Positions 14,323-27,800 of a stretch of DNA of 64,000 nt are shown one piece after another (within the stretch, counting starts at the first letter, position 1; each line of letters starts with the position of its first letter). Location: positions 127,729,731-127,793,730 of the forward strand of contig OZ005651.1 in the NCBI GenBank assembly GCA_963930645.1. Reading direction: 5' to 3'. Under the pieces are notes generated by a model. It saw nothing but the letters and a program-made list of their open reading frames with translations, did not search any database and had not been told where the DNA came from. The translations under genes were made by a program, and so were the position numbers. Origin of the DNA: Salticus scenicus. Its lineage: Eukaryota > Arthropoda > Arachnida > Araneae > Salticidae.

Positions 14323-17300
14323 CTCATGCATGTAATAATTGTGAAAAAATGCAGGGTGAGTAATTTTGAAAAAAAAAAGGCCTCACAAAAATTTTTGCAC
14401 CGGGCCTCACTTTTCATAGGGATGGCTCTGCACTGACTAAAATGATATTGGTTGTGATAATATATACATAAGCTCCAAGGGGTTTTCGATTTTGAACATG
14501 ACGTTTCAATTGGCTACATAGCATTTCTAGGAATCCATCATGGGCCATGGCCAAAAGAATGTATCCAAACTGCAATACCTTTTCTAAACCTGCCAGGAAA
14601 TAAGATTCGTTCTTCCCAAATGATTGAATGTTTCAAATCATATTTAAGCAATAAAAAAGAGACACCCACACATGGCACCTTCTGGTGAAATCCCTATTAC
14701 TATACATAGAGCTCAAAAGTTGAAAAGAAAATGAGACAGTCTGCCTGCAAAACTTAAAAGGCTCTAATTCCATTTTTTTTTTTTTTTTTTTTTTTCCCTT
14801 CTAAATGCTTTTTTGTAGCATTTCTAAATTCGTCTAACAAAATACACTTTATGACATTAGAAAGCTTTAAATCCAATACAGAAATGAGTTATTAAATTTT
14901 ATAATGGTCCTATCTCCAAGTTTTCAGAAATGCTACAAAAGGCATTAAGAAAAAAAGTTGGAACTTTGGTCTAAAATTTATAAAGGCAGTAGTCTTTCTA
15001 ATATAGACCCTCCCGATACTTTCTTTGGTACTGTTTTAACAGTGTGTTCATCTAATGCATTTGATCTTGGGTAGTACAGTACTGTCTTGACATACACAAT
15101 TCCATTATGAGACAAAAATTTTGAAATTCAGCACTGGTAAACTCAGGTTCATTATTAACAACCAAGCTTTTTCATCAAATGCCAACATGACTTCTGAGAC
15201 CATTTTGCTTTAGTGTCAATAATTTTCAAAAACATATTCTTGAAATATACTGGCATGCTTGTTTAAAATTTTCATAAACAAGTTTTTTCTTTTTTTGTAG
15301 ATTTTACATTTTAAAGCTAGAGCTAGTAAATTGTATGATTATTTTTTCATCATTAATCCTTTCACTTCCACAACTGCATCTGAGAGAAACCCAAGTTTGA
15401 TTATGCTACCTACATCCCTCAAATTTTGAAAAATCATTGTGTATGTCAGGGCCCATTATACATTTGAGTCGTCTATCCATGTTTTACTACACAAACAAAA
15501 AAATGAAACATTTTTGATGCATTAAAATACATTATACGAACATAATTGGTAGGATGCTTTTCAGCACTATAACATTTTCCCAATCATTTTAAAACCCCTC
15601 CCCTTTTTTTAAAAACTAACACTGAAGAGGAGGTGCAACTGAATAATAAATGAGAAAGAACAATAGTGGATTAATTAAATTTTGTCAAACATTAAAAATG
15701 GTTGAAAGGCATTGTGAAAATATAGCTACAACTGGCAATCATAAATTTAAGAATGACTTTATGATTCCAATATTAATTACTCTGAAAGCTGCAAGGAAAG
15801 TACGCTAAATACAAAGTTATAACAAATAATAGAAAAATTGCTTACCAACTTATAATACAGGAGATTTCCAAACAAAAATTTTGTTCTATGAAGACCCAAT
15901 TAAAATTATATAAAAGTATACCTTGTAAAATTAATCACACATATATTACATCATAATGGAATGCAAACACACAATAACCTCGCAGATTTAATTTTTAAAC
16001 TTAAGATACATATTGAAATATTGCATAATGTTGAAATTCCCACAGAATGTTTTTGAATTAATTACTAAACGTAACCAAAGTTCCTGAATAACAACTCAGA
16101 TCAATTTAGCCATTTTGTCTATAGAAGAAAGTCATGCACGAGCATATTCAATGGAGGAAAGCTTCACTTCAATTGTTGAACTAATTTCAGGAATTAAAAA
16201 TATGTACATTCTAGATGATTGGGAATTATAAACAACACATTTTTATTGAAATTTAATTTTTCCGACTGAGTGAAAATAATGCCTGGACCGGGACTCGAAC
16301 CCCGGATCTTTGACTTACAAGGTCAAGGCTCTACCAATTGAGCTATCCAGGCCGACATCCCGGTCAGCATTACTCACTCAGACAACCTGTTAGGCAGAAA
16401 CAATCTGGTCTATCATTTAGATAGCTCAACAGAAATAAGCCGCAGGAAATGGAAAACACCATTAAACAATGGGAGAAAGAAATACAATTTTTTAATAAAA
16501 TCACACAATCAACTGTGGAAGGAAATCATATTTATTGAAATTTAATTTTTCCGACTGAGTGAAAATAATGCCTGGACCGTGACTCGAACCCCGGATCTTT
16601 GACTTATAAGGTCAAGGCTCTACCAATTGAGCTATCCAGGCCGACATCCCGGTCAGCATTACTCACTCAGACAACCTGTTAGGCAGAATAGCTCAATTGG
16701 TAGAGCCTTGACCTTGTAAGTCAAAGATCCGGGGTTCGAGTCCCGGTCCAGGCATTATTTTCACTCAGTCGGAAAAATTAAATTTCAATAAATATGATTT
16801 CCTTCCACAGTTGATTGTGTGATTTTATTAAAAAATTGTAACACATTTTTGTCCATTATTCATGATAATGGAAAAAGATTCAATTCCTTATCTTCAGCAG
16901 CATGGTGAATTGACAAAAAGGTATAAAATCCCAATTAAAACTAAAAATGAACTTTTCTATTACATCGGTCAAACTAAAAGAACTTTAGCCATATGAATAC
17001 AAGAACAAATCTGGAATATTAAAGAAGGAAAAAGTTCTACTCATATAAAATTCGATTCATATAAAATAACCCAGATGCAACTATGTCAGAAGTTATCAAT
17101 TGTTAAATGTACAAATGTAATAAATTGTAACGATGCAGTAATTTTGCCAATAATGTGGCATCCTATTATAAAATCAAATAATTAATATTTTTGTGTTTTT
17201 CTAGGCTTCTTATAGTTCTACAATATGGCCTATATAACGTGACTTGGTTGGTTCTTCTTCAGTGCAAGTAAACGCCTACATTGTTCATGTTGACTCCTGT

Positions 17301-18538
17301 GAATTGAACTTAACTTTTCTACACCATGTTAATCCTACTAGTCTCTACCCATCCAATTCCTAAAGTTACTGTTATAAGCCTTCATAGCAAGCAATCCTAC
17401 ATAACCTGGCATCTAACTCCAGTAGCTGTAGCTCTTACAGCAGCACTCTGGTGACCCTGCAAGATCCATTCCTTTTTCTTTTCCGGTTTGCTGACTTAAA
17501 GTATCTTTTAAGAAAACCTCCAGACTTCGCAAGTTACCCATTTGTTTCTCCTGTTCAATATCACCTCCTTGCAGACCTGTGCTCCTGCGAATTTGTTTGT
17601 GAATTTTGCTTCTAAAAGGCTGTCCACATGTAACTACCTCAAGAATGTTTAACTGTAACCGGCAACTACTACAATGTATATTCAATATAAATCCAATGCT
17701 TTTATTTTTCTTTGTTAGAAACGAAGAAAAGTAAAGGTATTGGATTTATATTGAATATGAATTATACTTCATTTTTAAATAAGTTTTTATAATGCTACAA
17801 TATATTTAAACTGCTATTATGAAACCTACTAATGTAATTCCTGAAGATACTTTACATTTTTAAAGCGAAAAACTTGTTTTTTTAAATGGTTTTTAATATA
17901 AATAATCTTTGACACATGGTTTTTAACATTACTTCTACTATGAAATAATTTATACTTTTACATAGTATTTCATCCAAAAATACATATTTGAGTAACACAT
18001 TACCTAATTTGAGTATTATTCGAGTAAAAAATTTTCATGAAGTGTTGCTTTTGGGAACATTTATATACTTTCCAATTATTTTTCTTATACTGGAAATGAA
18101 ATATGACGTGTGCCACAGTCAGGTTGGCTCGTTCATAAATCAGGCTCTACATAGAAAGGCTGATGCAAAATGCAAGTGTTTGATATCTACACTATATATA
18201 CATTATCTTGCTTCAAGCAAAAATAAATTAAGATCCTTAATAGATTTTAAATAATAAATGAATATGCTTTAATAAAAAAGAATAAATATTTAAGCTTTAC
18301 TATACTCAATTACTTATTCAATAAACATTATTCATTCAATAATCTTCAATATTTTGCTTTTGAACATTTTCTTAAATACCCAAATCTATATTTTTTAACA
18401 CCCAAATTATATTATAAATACACATATTTAATGATATAGATTAAAAAAAAAAAAAAAAAATTAATACAACACAAAAGTTTAAAAATTTTTCATATATTTT
18501 GAAAATTTGATCATAACATTAAATAATAACTACTAAAG

Positions 18539-18573
<35 letters not shown>

Positions 18574-18789
18574 GGACAAAAAACTTACCTTCTTATATCA
18601 GTGATAACAGAATCTCGTTTTAGGCATTTTAAATTATCAAGAATATGAGATCGGTCAGATGATTTTTCTAACTGCACTGTTAACCAATCAACAACAGCTT
18701 TATTATCATCCCAAAGATATTGCTGAAAAAAAAAATGCACATATAACATTACAATAAAAAAAAAATTATAACAGAATTTTAATTGTACA

Positions 18790-18840
<51 letters not shown>

Positions 18841-21800
18841 TATAAAATGAATTATTATACATAGTAAAAGTCAAGCAACAGATACAATATCACTGAAACC
18901 ACATAGACCAATAAGAATGAATATTTTTCAAGTAGGAGATGCTCAGAAAGGTGAAAAAAATTCATCAGGGCAGACCTTTTTCACCCTTGAGCACCAATGT
19001 ACGATTTTGTTCACTAGTGGCTATAATAGCAAATCACTAGTGGGCCCCCAATCGTACATGAAATTGATTGAAGTGAAACTTAAAATGAAATAAGCTATTA
19101 ATTACAAATTATCAAAGAATCTAACAGAAAACAACTTTCATAAACAAACAGTACTCAGAAAATGATTCATTTGGAGTCACACATGGATTAAAAAAGCATA
19201 TTAATTCAGGGGTTTATATGTTTATGGAGTAAAAACAAGCAAAACTCAAGGTTTAGTGGTATAGCTGATAAAGAATAATGAAACTATATAGCAATATGCA
19301 TATTTATTATGCGTGTAAGAGTATTATTACTATTTTTAAGAATAGTTGACAACTCAAATGAAGAAATTTATGTATATAAATTCACACAATTTAAAATAAT
19401 GGTCAAAATAATTTGCACATTTCCATAATTTTTTTTTTTTAATTAAAATAAGAATATGAGGTAGTTCTATTTCATATATTGAATTTGAGAAGTATTCTTA
19501 GCATGTAGATAAGTTCCCTAATCTCTTTTCTTATATTCTTAAAAATACTTTTGGTTGATTTTTTCTTAGACTATTATTATTTTAATCTTCTCAGAGAACT
19601 GAATGAGTATTCAAAAGAACAATTTTTTAACAAACATAAAGCATTGTCCGAAAAAATTTCAAAATTTATAGCAGACTTAATTGAATGGCAAGCAGGCCAG
19701 TGCCACTGCTTAGGCAGGTACAAGAGAGGCAGTCATGCTGGGCAGCAAAATACAATGGGATGATGAATAATTAAAAAGTTTTTTATTTTCATTATTTATT
19801 TATTGAAATAAATAAGACTAAATTACAATCTCTGAAAAATATTCATGCAATTAATAAATAAAATCTTTTAAGGAAAATAAGTTTGTAGTTCAAAAAGCTA
19901 TTATGAAACAAACCAATTTCAGACATCCCAAAATTAAATATTTCTTACTTTTCAAAAATTAAGTTTATCCCGCATTAATTGTACTGCTAAGACATTGAGC
20001 AAATAAAGCTGGTCAGATATCAACCATGTAGCTTACTTAGTAGAGCAACACACTAAATCCAAGTTGCATCCCTGGTCTAGTCATTTTTTTCAAAAATAAC
20101 AATTAAAAGATAACAGAGAAACATAAAAATTAGGGGTGGGAATCGATTAAGAGTTTTAACTGGGTTAATCATAGTTCATTAATCGATTAATCGGTCGATT
20201 AATTGGATTTTTAATCGGTTTTCATTTTTTTTGTATATAATTTTATTGCAATGATGAATAAAACTCTCATATTGTGTACAGTCGGTAACAAAAATATCCG
20301 AATACTAGCAAACATTCCTATATAAAAAAAAGCAGAGTTAATACTGTTTTGTTAAATAAATCCTTGTCGAATCATGTTCTTAGTCAAAGAACATGATTCG
20401 ACAAGGATATATTTAACAAGTTAGTTCTTCTTTATCACTTTGGACTAGAACACAGAATGTTATTTTCTGTTTCTACTTCGATAGTTACTATCAGCAATTC
20501 TGAACAGACAATAAACGCTTGGAGATATTGTGAAACTTTGTTGAGAATTTCCCTATCAGAGGGATAGTGGAAATCTCAATCCCTTCTTTTCTTTTTCATC
20601 TTTAGCATTTCCATTTTTTGAAAGCTTCTTGTTTCTGAGAATACTATTGCCCTAGCCAACACTTTCTGTAGAAGGCTACAGACAGGTGGTGTTGCTCCAG
20701 GATGCACATGAAGCAGCATTTTGTTTAATAACTGTCCTCCCCCTTTCCTCTATCAACAAAAGTGCAACATCTTCTTTTGTGAGGTTTTAATTTAATTTAT
20801 TTATTTATATTTTTTTGCTTTTTCATTATTTGACGGTTGTTTCTTAGAATGTTTGTTAGGAAAATATGTGAAAAAATATTTTGTAGGCAGAACAGCATTT
20901 TTACTTTAATTCGTAGTTTGAAAATTTTAATTGGATTTTGAAAATTTTTAATTGAATTAATCGATCCGATTAGCTTGATTAAAAAAATTGATCGTGACTA
21001 AGCATTGATTGATTAACCGAACCGATTAATCGGCACAGCCCTAATAAAAATGTGAAACATTCTAAAGCCATCATTTTAGAGTTTGAGTAAATACACTCCC
21101 TGCTCAAAAATTTGGGAAGTTTTATTTATTTATTTATTTTTAATTTATAAAGTGATCACTTGATAAAATGTTCTTAAACTTTAGAGATGAAAAACAACTG
21201 GATTGTGCTCATATTTTTCAATGAAGATTTAGTTACAATAATAAGAAGGTCAACAACAAATTACAAAAAAAAAAAAAAAAAAAAAAACAGTAAAACACTG
21301 TTTACACATATCTTGTTCTTTTAAATATATCCTTTTAGTTAAGTACTGATTTATTCCTATTCCTTTTTAATGCAAAAAATATTCATTTATATGCCGCTCA
21401 ATATCAGTAATAAATTTTTTCTACTTTACTAAAATTTGCAAAATTTCTCAAACGACTATTATTTTACATATTTTTATTTACAAAGGATTAAAATTCATAA
21501 AAAACAATTAAAAAATATACCTTACATTAAATCCTTTAAAAAAATGATGAGCTTATATATTTCGATTCCAACCAGAACCATCTTCAGAGCTCGACGACGA
21601 CAAAATGCTCGGTGGCTCATTCTCTTTCTTCACTGTCTCCGTCCGTCATTTCTTCATTTCTTTTCTTGTATTTAAAAAACTGTTTCTATTCAGGTGGGAT
21701 CAAACTGTGTTCAACGTCATATACTGCGTCACTGGTTGTCAAAATCTCAAGTGCTTCTCTTTTAAGTACATATTTATGTGAGCGTTATTTGTTTAAAAGA

Positions 21801-24800
21801 ATTATTTACATATTCCGGCACATGACATCTTTCTTTAAAGTATATATAAGTTCAAGAAGATAAACACTCCCCCATAGCAAATGTCATAAACGTCATCATA
21901 AAATTGTCCAGCAATGGATCTTTTGTCCAGTATGGACTTACTATAATACATATTTTTATTTACAAAGGATTAAAATTCATTAAAAACAATTAAAAAATAT
22001 ATTATTAACATTAAATCTTTTAAAACTCACATGAATATGCACTTAAAAGAGAAGCACTTGAGATTTTGACAACCAGTGACGCAGTAAATGACGTTGAACA
22101 CAGTTTGATCCCACCTGAATGGAAACAGTTTTTTAAATACAAGAAAAGAAATGAAGAAATGATGGATGGAGACAGTGAAGAAAGAGAATCAGCCACTGAG
22201 CATTTTGTCGTCCTTGAGCTCCTAAGATGGTTCCGGTCGGAACCGAAATATATAAGCTCATCATTTTTTTAAAGGACTTAATGTAAGGTATATTTTTTAA
22301 TTGTTTTTAATGACTATTATTTTCCTTTTCTAAAATCTTATTTTAAATATCAGTTTAATGTGCATGTGAACTGTGATAAAGATATCATGAATTTGGAATT
22401 ACTCACAGTGAAACTAATTGAAAACAATGTCTGATGCTACTTTAAAATGATGATGACATAGAATGTGAAGAAGTTATTCAACGTACTTTAAAGACACAAT
22501 TGACTTCATTGAGAAACTAAATTTATTTTGTTTGTTAAAACACAAATGAAAAAACATTTAAAATGAACTCAATTCAATTCACATTGCAGTTGTTATTACT
22601 CACAAACAATTATGTCAAGCAAGCATTAAAGATTTTTTTAATGTAATTACATAACTACTAAAGTAGACATAAATTGTATAATACTTATAAGACATGAAAT
22701 ATACTTATATATTTAATATTCAACATAAAACATCTATAAAAAATATTAATCTTTTTAACTTGTATACTGTAAACTTTTAAACTAAGTCTTTTGACTTGGA
22801 TTTTAACGTGTAAAGTGCTGTGTTTTATATGTTTTATCAATTTGATCTATACACGTGTTAAAAACAATTGCTCATTTAATATTCAAGATGTGTTTATACA
22901 GTATTCATTCATGATATGTAATAATACAAGATACAAGATATATAAGTAGTACTCAAATCATGCATTAATACTATGATTTTTTGCACTAAATTTTAAAATT
23001 CTTTTTTACCTTAATTATTATCTTCAAATATAAATTCGACAATAAACTAATACTATCAAAAAAAAAAAAAAAAACTTTATTAATTAGTATTTTCATATAA
23101 ATTTTGCTTCAGTGCCATTAAATCTGTAATCAAAATTTTATTTCACTTTATTATTATTTTTTTTAATTTTGATTACACATCTTTCCATTAATACATCCTT
23201 TTATGGCAGCCACCTGAAAGACGTATACACGGCAGGGTTACACTGCATTTATGATCACTTTGTATCCTTACAAAAATAAAAAAGATCTGTAAAACTGTAG
23301 CAACCATAATTATGTACCTAAAAAAGTTTTTGATATATTTGCATAAGAATAGAATGTCAAATATAAAAAAATTAAGCATATGCAGTTTTAGATTGAATTT
23401 AATGCCACTTTCAGTTAAGTTGACAAATCACTGGAGATATAATATACTACAATTAGAATATAAATGAAGATTATTTTACTGTTTATTTCAAATGAAGATT
23501 ATTTTTAATGCTAATCAAGTTTGCTACTTAATTTAAATTACAAAATATGGCAAGACTATTGCTTGCAATGTATAAAAAAAATAACTTGAATCAAAATAAT
23601 AAACAAATTTTACTTACATTAACAGCGCCGTGTTCTTCAACAAACCATCGACGTAACATAGATTCTACTTCTCCATCACTTAATGAAGGTTTAACAGAAA
23701 GGATATCAGCTTTGATGCGATTCTGAAGTAAGAGCCTGCGTAAACGCCAATACAAGAGTGTCCTAGATTTAACCCAAGGAATGACTTCCTAGGTAGAAAA
23801 ATATACAAAATACAATATTTAATATATACACAATAATAATTTAGACACTAACTCAAGTTTAATAATTTAGAAATATTATAAGATAACATCCAGCAATGAA
23901 TTTAGTAAGTAGCATTAGGAAATATTTAAGAATTAGCTTTTAAATTTTTTTTTTTTTTAAGTTAATCAAATGTCTTCCCAAAATGAGCCAAAAAACACGA
24001 TCCAATGATAGGACGTTTAACATCACCCAAGGTAAATTTTCACTTGAAATTACGTTATATGTTCAGTTCAACTTCAACCAATTTCTGTCCGTAAGTAGCA
24101 ATTCACCACTGTTTGCATGTTAGGTGAAGGTGTTATATTTTTCACCCATCAGAAAGTACTAATTTAACTACACATATTTTACTAATAATTAAATTACACA
24201 ACAAAGTATACATTTGAATGATAAGATACACATGAGTTCACACAATCAGTTAAAGTTTCCAATTAATCTTTCGAGGCGTTTCGCCACAATAACAAACTGA
24301 AAGAATATTGAATTTAAAACTGTTTAAGACACTCACATGAAGATTAATACAAGAGAAAATAAAAGGAATTATAAATATAAAAAAAATTTCTGTGAAACCC
24401 AGTGGCGGATCCAGAACTTGACTTTTGGGGGGGGGGGGCTAAGATTTTTCAAAGTGTTATTCTAGACCAATAAAAATTTTACAATTGCAATATTCAATAG
24501 TGAATGTCAGTGTTTTGGGGGGGGGGGGGGCTTCAGCCCCCTAGCCCCCCCCCCTTAAATCCGCCACTGGTGAAACCACATATTTAAAAGAAAATGCAGA
24601 TAAATATTGAAAATGTGCTTCATCAAGGAAAATTCTTCTGCCTCTTAACATACGTCTGAATTTCACAACAACACTGATATTAAAATTATCATAATTCAGA
24701 ATACAATTAATATTCTACAAATATTGTACTTAAAAAGTATGTACTTAAAAAGTATATGTTTGGAGAAAAATACATTGAAGGAGAAAAGCTTACTTGTATT

Positions 24801-27800
24801 GCTCCTTTGTCCATCATGTGCCGTGGAGTATCATGAAGATCAGAAAAAGTTAAAGCAACTTGATGATATACAGAAAGTAATGCATTCTCTCTTTGATGTA
24901 GTTGTTTTTCCAAATCTGCTTTTTGACTAGTTGTAATTTCAGTTGATGATAATTGAATCAAAATATCTTTACATATAGGGTCAAGTCTGTGCATTGTTTT
25001 TATAAGATCTTTTTTTCTAAACCTGATTTCTACAGTACCTTCAGGTTCTAAAATACCACCCCTAAGGGGAAAAAAATTAAGTTTGAATTAAAAATTTATA
25101 GTAAAATTCAGACTAATTAATTATAAATATGAAGAAATCATTAAGAAAATTTTGAAATGTGCTTAAGAAGAAAAGAGCAACACTTCTTTTAAATTGCAAA
25201 CATGTTTGTTATTCCTCTACTGACAATATTTGTAATTCTAAAAACTGACACATGTAAGAGAAAAAAGAGAGCTGTGCATGGAAACTCTTAAGTGGGAATG
25301 GAGGGGGGAAGGGCATGTACATTTTCTAAAAAATCTCAAAGTTTATATATAAGTAATATAAACACTAGTTATTGTAGTGCAAAATTTTAAAAACAAAAAT
25401 ATATCAAAGCAAATTCTATAAAGTGATTTAAAATAAAAAGTATTGTTGTTTTTATCTTGTAATAATTACAAGATAAACAACTTTTTATATACCACATTTT
25501 TAAATTTTCTGTTGAATCATATAAACTTGACAATTTTATATATTAATAAATACTTAATTTTTTTTCTTAAATGAATTATCCCATCAACTTTAAAAAAAAA
25601 ATGATCAACTGCGTAACAAAAAGAGCAATTAGTATAAGAAATTTTCAAACATTTATTAATTGAATAAAAGTATTATAAAAATGCATTGTCATCATTCTCT
25701 GAGCTATTCTAAAAGTTTCAAATGTCTCGCTAGTTGGGAAGTTAGTTAAAAATCGATTGTGCGATTTGCACTGGACAAACAAACAAGTGAGTGAGTTAAT
25801 AAAAATGTGGTAAAAAAGAAAGTAAATTTACATCTATACCAGATATTCTCTAAAATAGGATTTTCTCAAATTTCATTATGAATTCGATTTTGGGCAAATT
25901 TCTGCAGGGAAAAACGTACTCTCGGCTTATATATGGATCGGCTTATATTTGGAAATATACAATATGTTGATTGAAATTTAACAAAAAAATAAACGAAAAT
26001 ATTTATATAAAATTAACACGTAAAGTCACCAATTATTACTCTGAATATTGATTTAAAATTTTAGTTATGAAACGGATATAATCAATTAAACAAAAATATC
26101 TGGAATTTTTTTTTCGGTCAAATTTATGAATAAAATAATATTTTAGAGAATTTACTTTTTAGAATATAAAAGTAACTATAAGTTATTTCTCAGCTTTATT
26201 CCCGAAAAAAATTTTTTTTTGGATTATATTAGGAATATACTTTTTCATTCTTTTATTTGCCTGTTTATTATTATTTATTGTTTAAAGAACTAGTTACATT
26301 AACATCTATACCATTTTATGGTTTGTTGTGTACTGTCGGAATACACCGGGTGATTCAAAATAGATGTTTCAGTGATTATCTCGTAAACTAAGAAAGATAG
26401 AAACATACTTCCAATTACAAAATTGGTGCAAATTAAGAGTAAATTTCAGATATGGCATTTTTTTTATACAAGGGGCTGTATACATATTAAATACAAAATT
26501 TATTTTTTATACGGCCCCTCCTATCATATGACTTATACTCAGAAAAATATGCTCCTCACTCTAACAAGCAAAAAAAAAAAAAAAAATCATCTCTCTAAGT
26601 CAAAATCTTGCTGAGTTATTGCAATTTGAAAATTCTAGCATTTTTCGCCAAGTCTTAAGGTGTTGTATCAAAAGTGAGAAATTGTAATTACTATAGCTTT
26701 TGTAATAAGGCATACGCTAATCAGCATTTGTGGGGAGGGGGGGGGGAAATCACTCAAGGAAAGACAGTTATTTTAACCTGTAATGTCTCTCTTTCCCCTA
26801 GTGAATACACAAGAGAATACTCATTGATAATATTTAACAAATAAAATTTATGAATAATTTATGCACTAAAAGGGAATTTTCAAATTAATTTTTCTTTCTT
26901 TTCCTTTATACATTCTCTTACTCATATACACGGTGTAGAGAAAGAATTGTTTTTGAGTCAAATTTCTGAAAATTAGCTTTTGTTATATTTGCATGTTTTC
27001 AGATATTATGAATTCAAAAATCATGTTTTCAACGGTTGGTCACTCTCTCCCTCTCTGTGTGCGTTATTAAAATATCTCAAGAACAAATAGCAGCAGAAAA
27101 TCCAAATTCTATATTCTAAATCCGTATCATATTGCGGTGCTACACTAAAGTATTTGTTGCAATCAGACAATTGTTTGTTTAGAGGGTCATCTAAGAGAAT
27201 TCAAATACATTACATCTGTAAGCGAAATTTTTCATATGTACAGTGTGACATCTATAGACTGCCCTAAACAAAATGAAAAGAACAGATTTTTTATACGCAT
27301 AGCATGTTTTACGTAGATTGTGGTATAGCAATCATTCACCATTCATTTACAGGGTTACCCAAAGTATTTTGATATACTGGAGCTATACTTGGGAATTGCT
27401 GGAAGTGTATTTCATTTTGTGTTACTTGTTTTACCTATAACACTAAATTTATGTACACAAACTCATGTGTATCTAGTTTATAGACAATATACAGAGCTAC
27501 CCAAAACTAAGGTAAACATTTTTTTTAATTATTAAATGTAATTGGCATAAGTGCTTTGCAGCATTTTTTTTATTTCGAAGAACACAGCTGACACAGAACG
27601 AAAAATTAATTTCGCATACACATACTGTAAACAAAGTTTTTGGAGAGCGATTTTTTTTCTGTATAATATTACGTTTTGAGGCCTCTTGAATACGAAAGAT
27701 AAATATTTAGTGGTTGATCTATATACATATGAATTATCAGCATAATTTAACAACAAATAATCTGGTGTGCCACTCACACGAATTTCTCTTACCCTGAAAT

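Larger units (their letters stand above)
16485..16841. repeat. Palindromic duplication of a tRNA-like unit
   Basis: The left arm (about 16,485-16,638) and right arm (about 16,687-16,841) are near-perfect reverse complements, including the tRNA-like core and flanks such as CAATCAACTGTGGAAGGAAA. The spacer is about 48 bases (CGACATCCCGGTCAGC...). A further direct copy of the core unit lies at about 16,243-16,390. Confidence 0.85.

Noticed and set aside
14232..14417. Open frame with a run of Tyr-Ile repeats
   Set aside because: Translation of a (TA)n microsatellite; the same holds for frames at 33,975-34,348, 36,335-36,592, 37,926-38,108 and 53,688-53,897.
16281..16352. Calling the Thr-like locus a standard functional tRNA gene
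   Set aside because: It sits in a locally amplified inverted-repeat unit with degraded sister copies and a T-stem mismatch; function cannot be claimed from sequence alone.
20025..20085. Possible tRNA or SINE head
   Set aside because: Only weak D-arm and T-arm resemblance and no foldable acceptor.
24724..24930. Plus-strand 68-codon frame
   Set aside because: Antisense shadow of ACC exon s.
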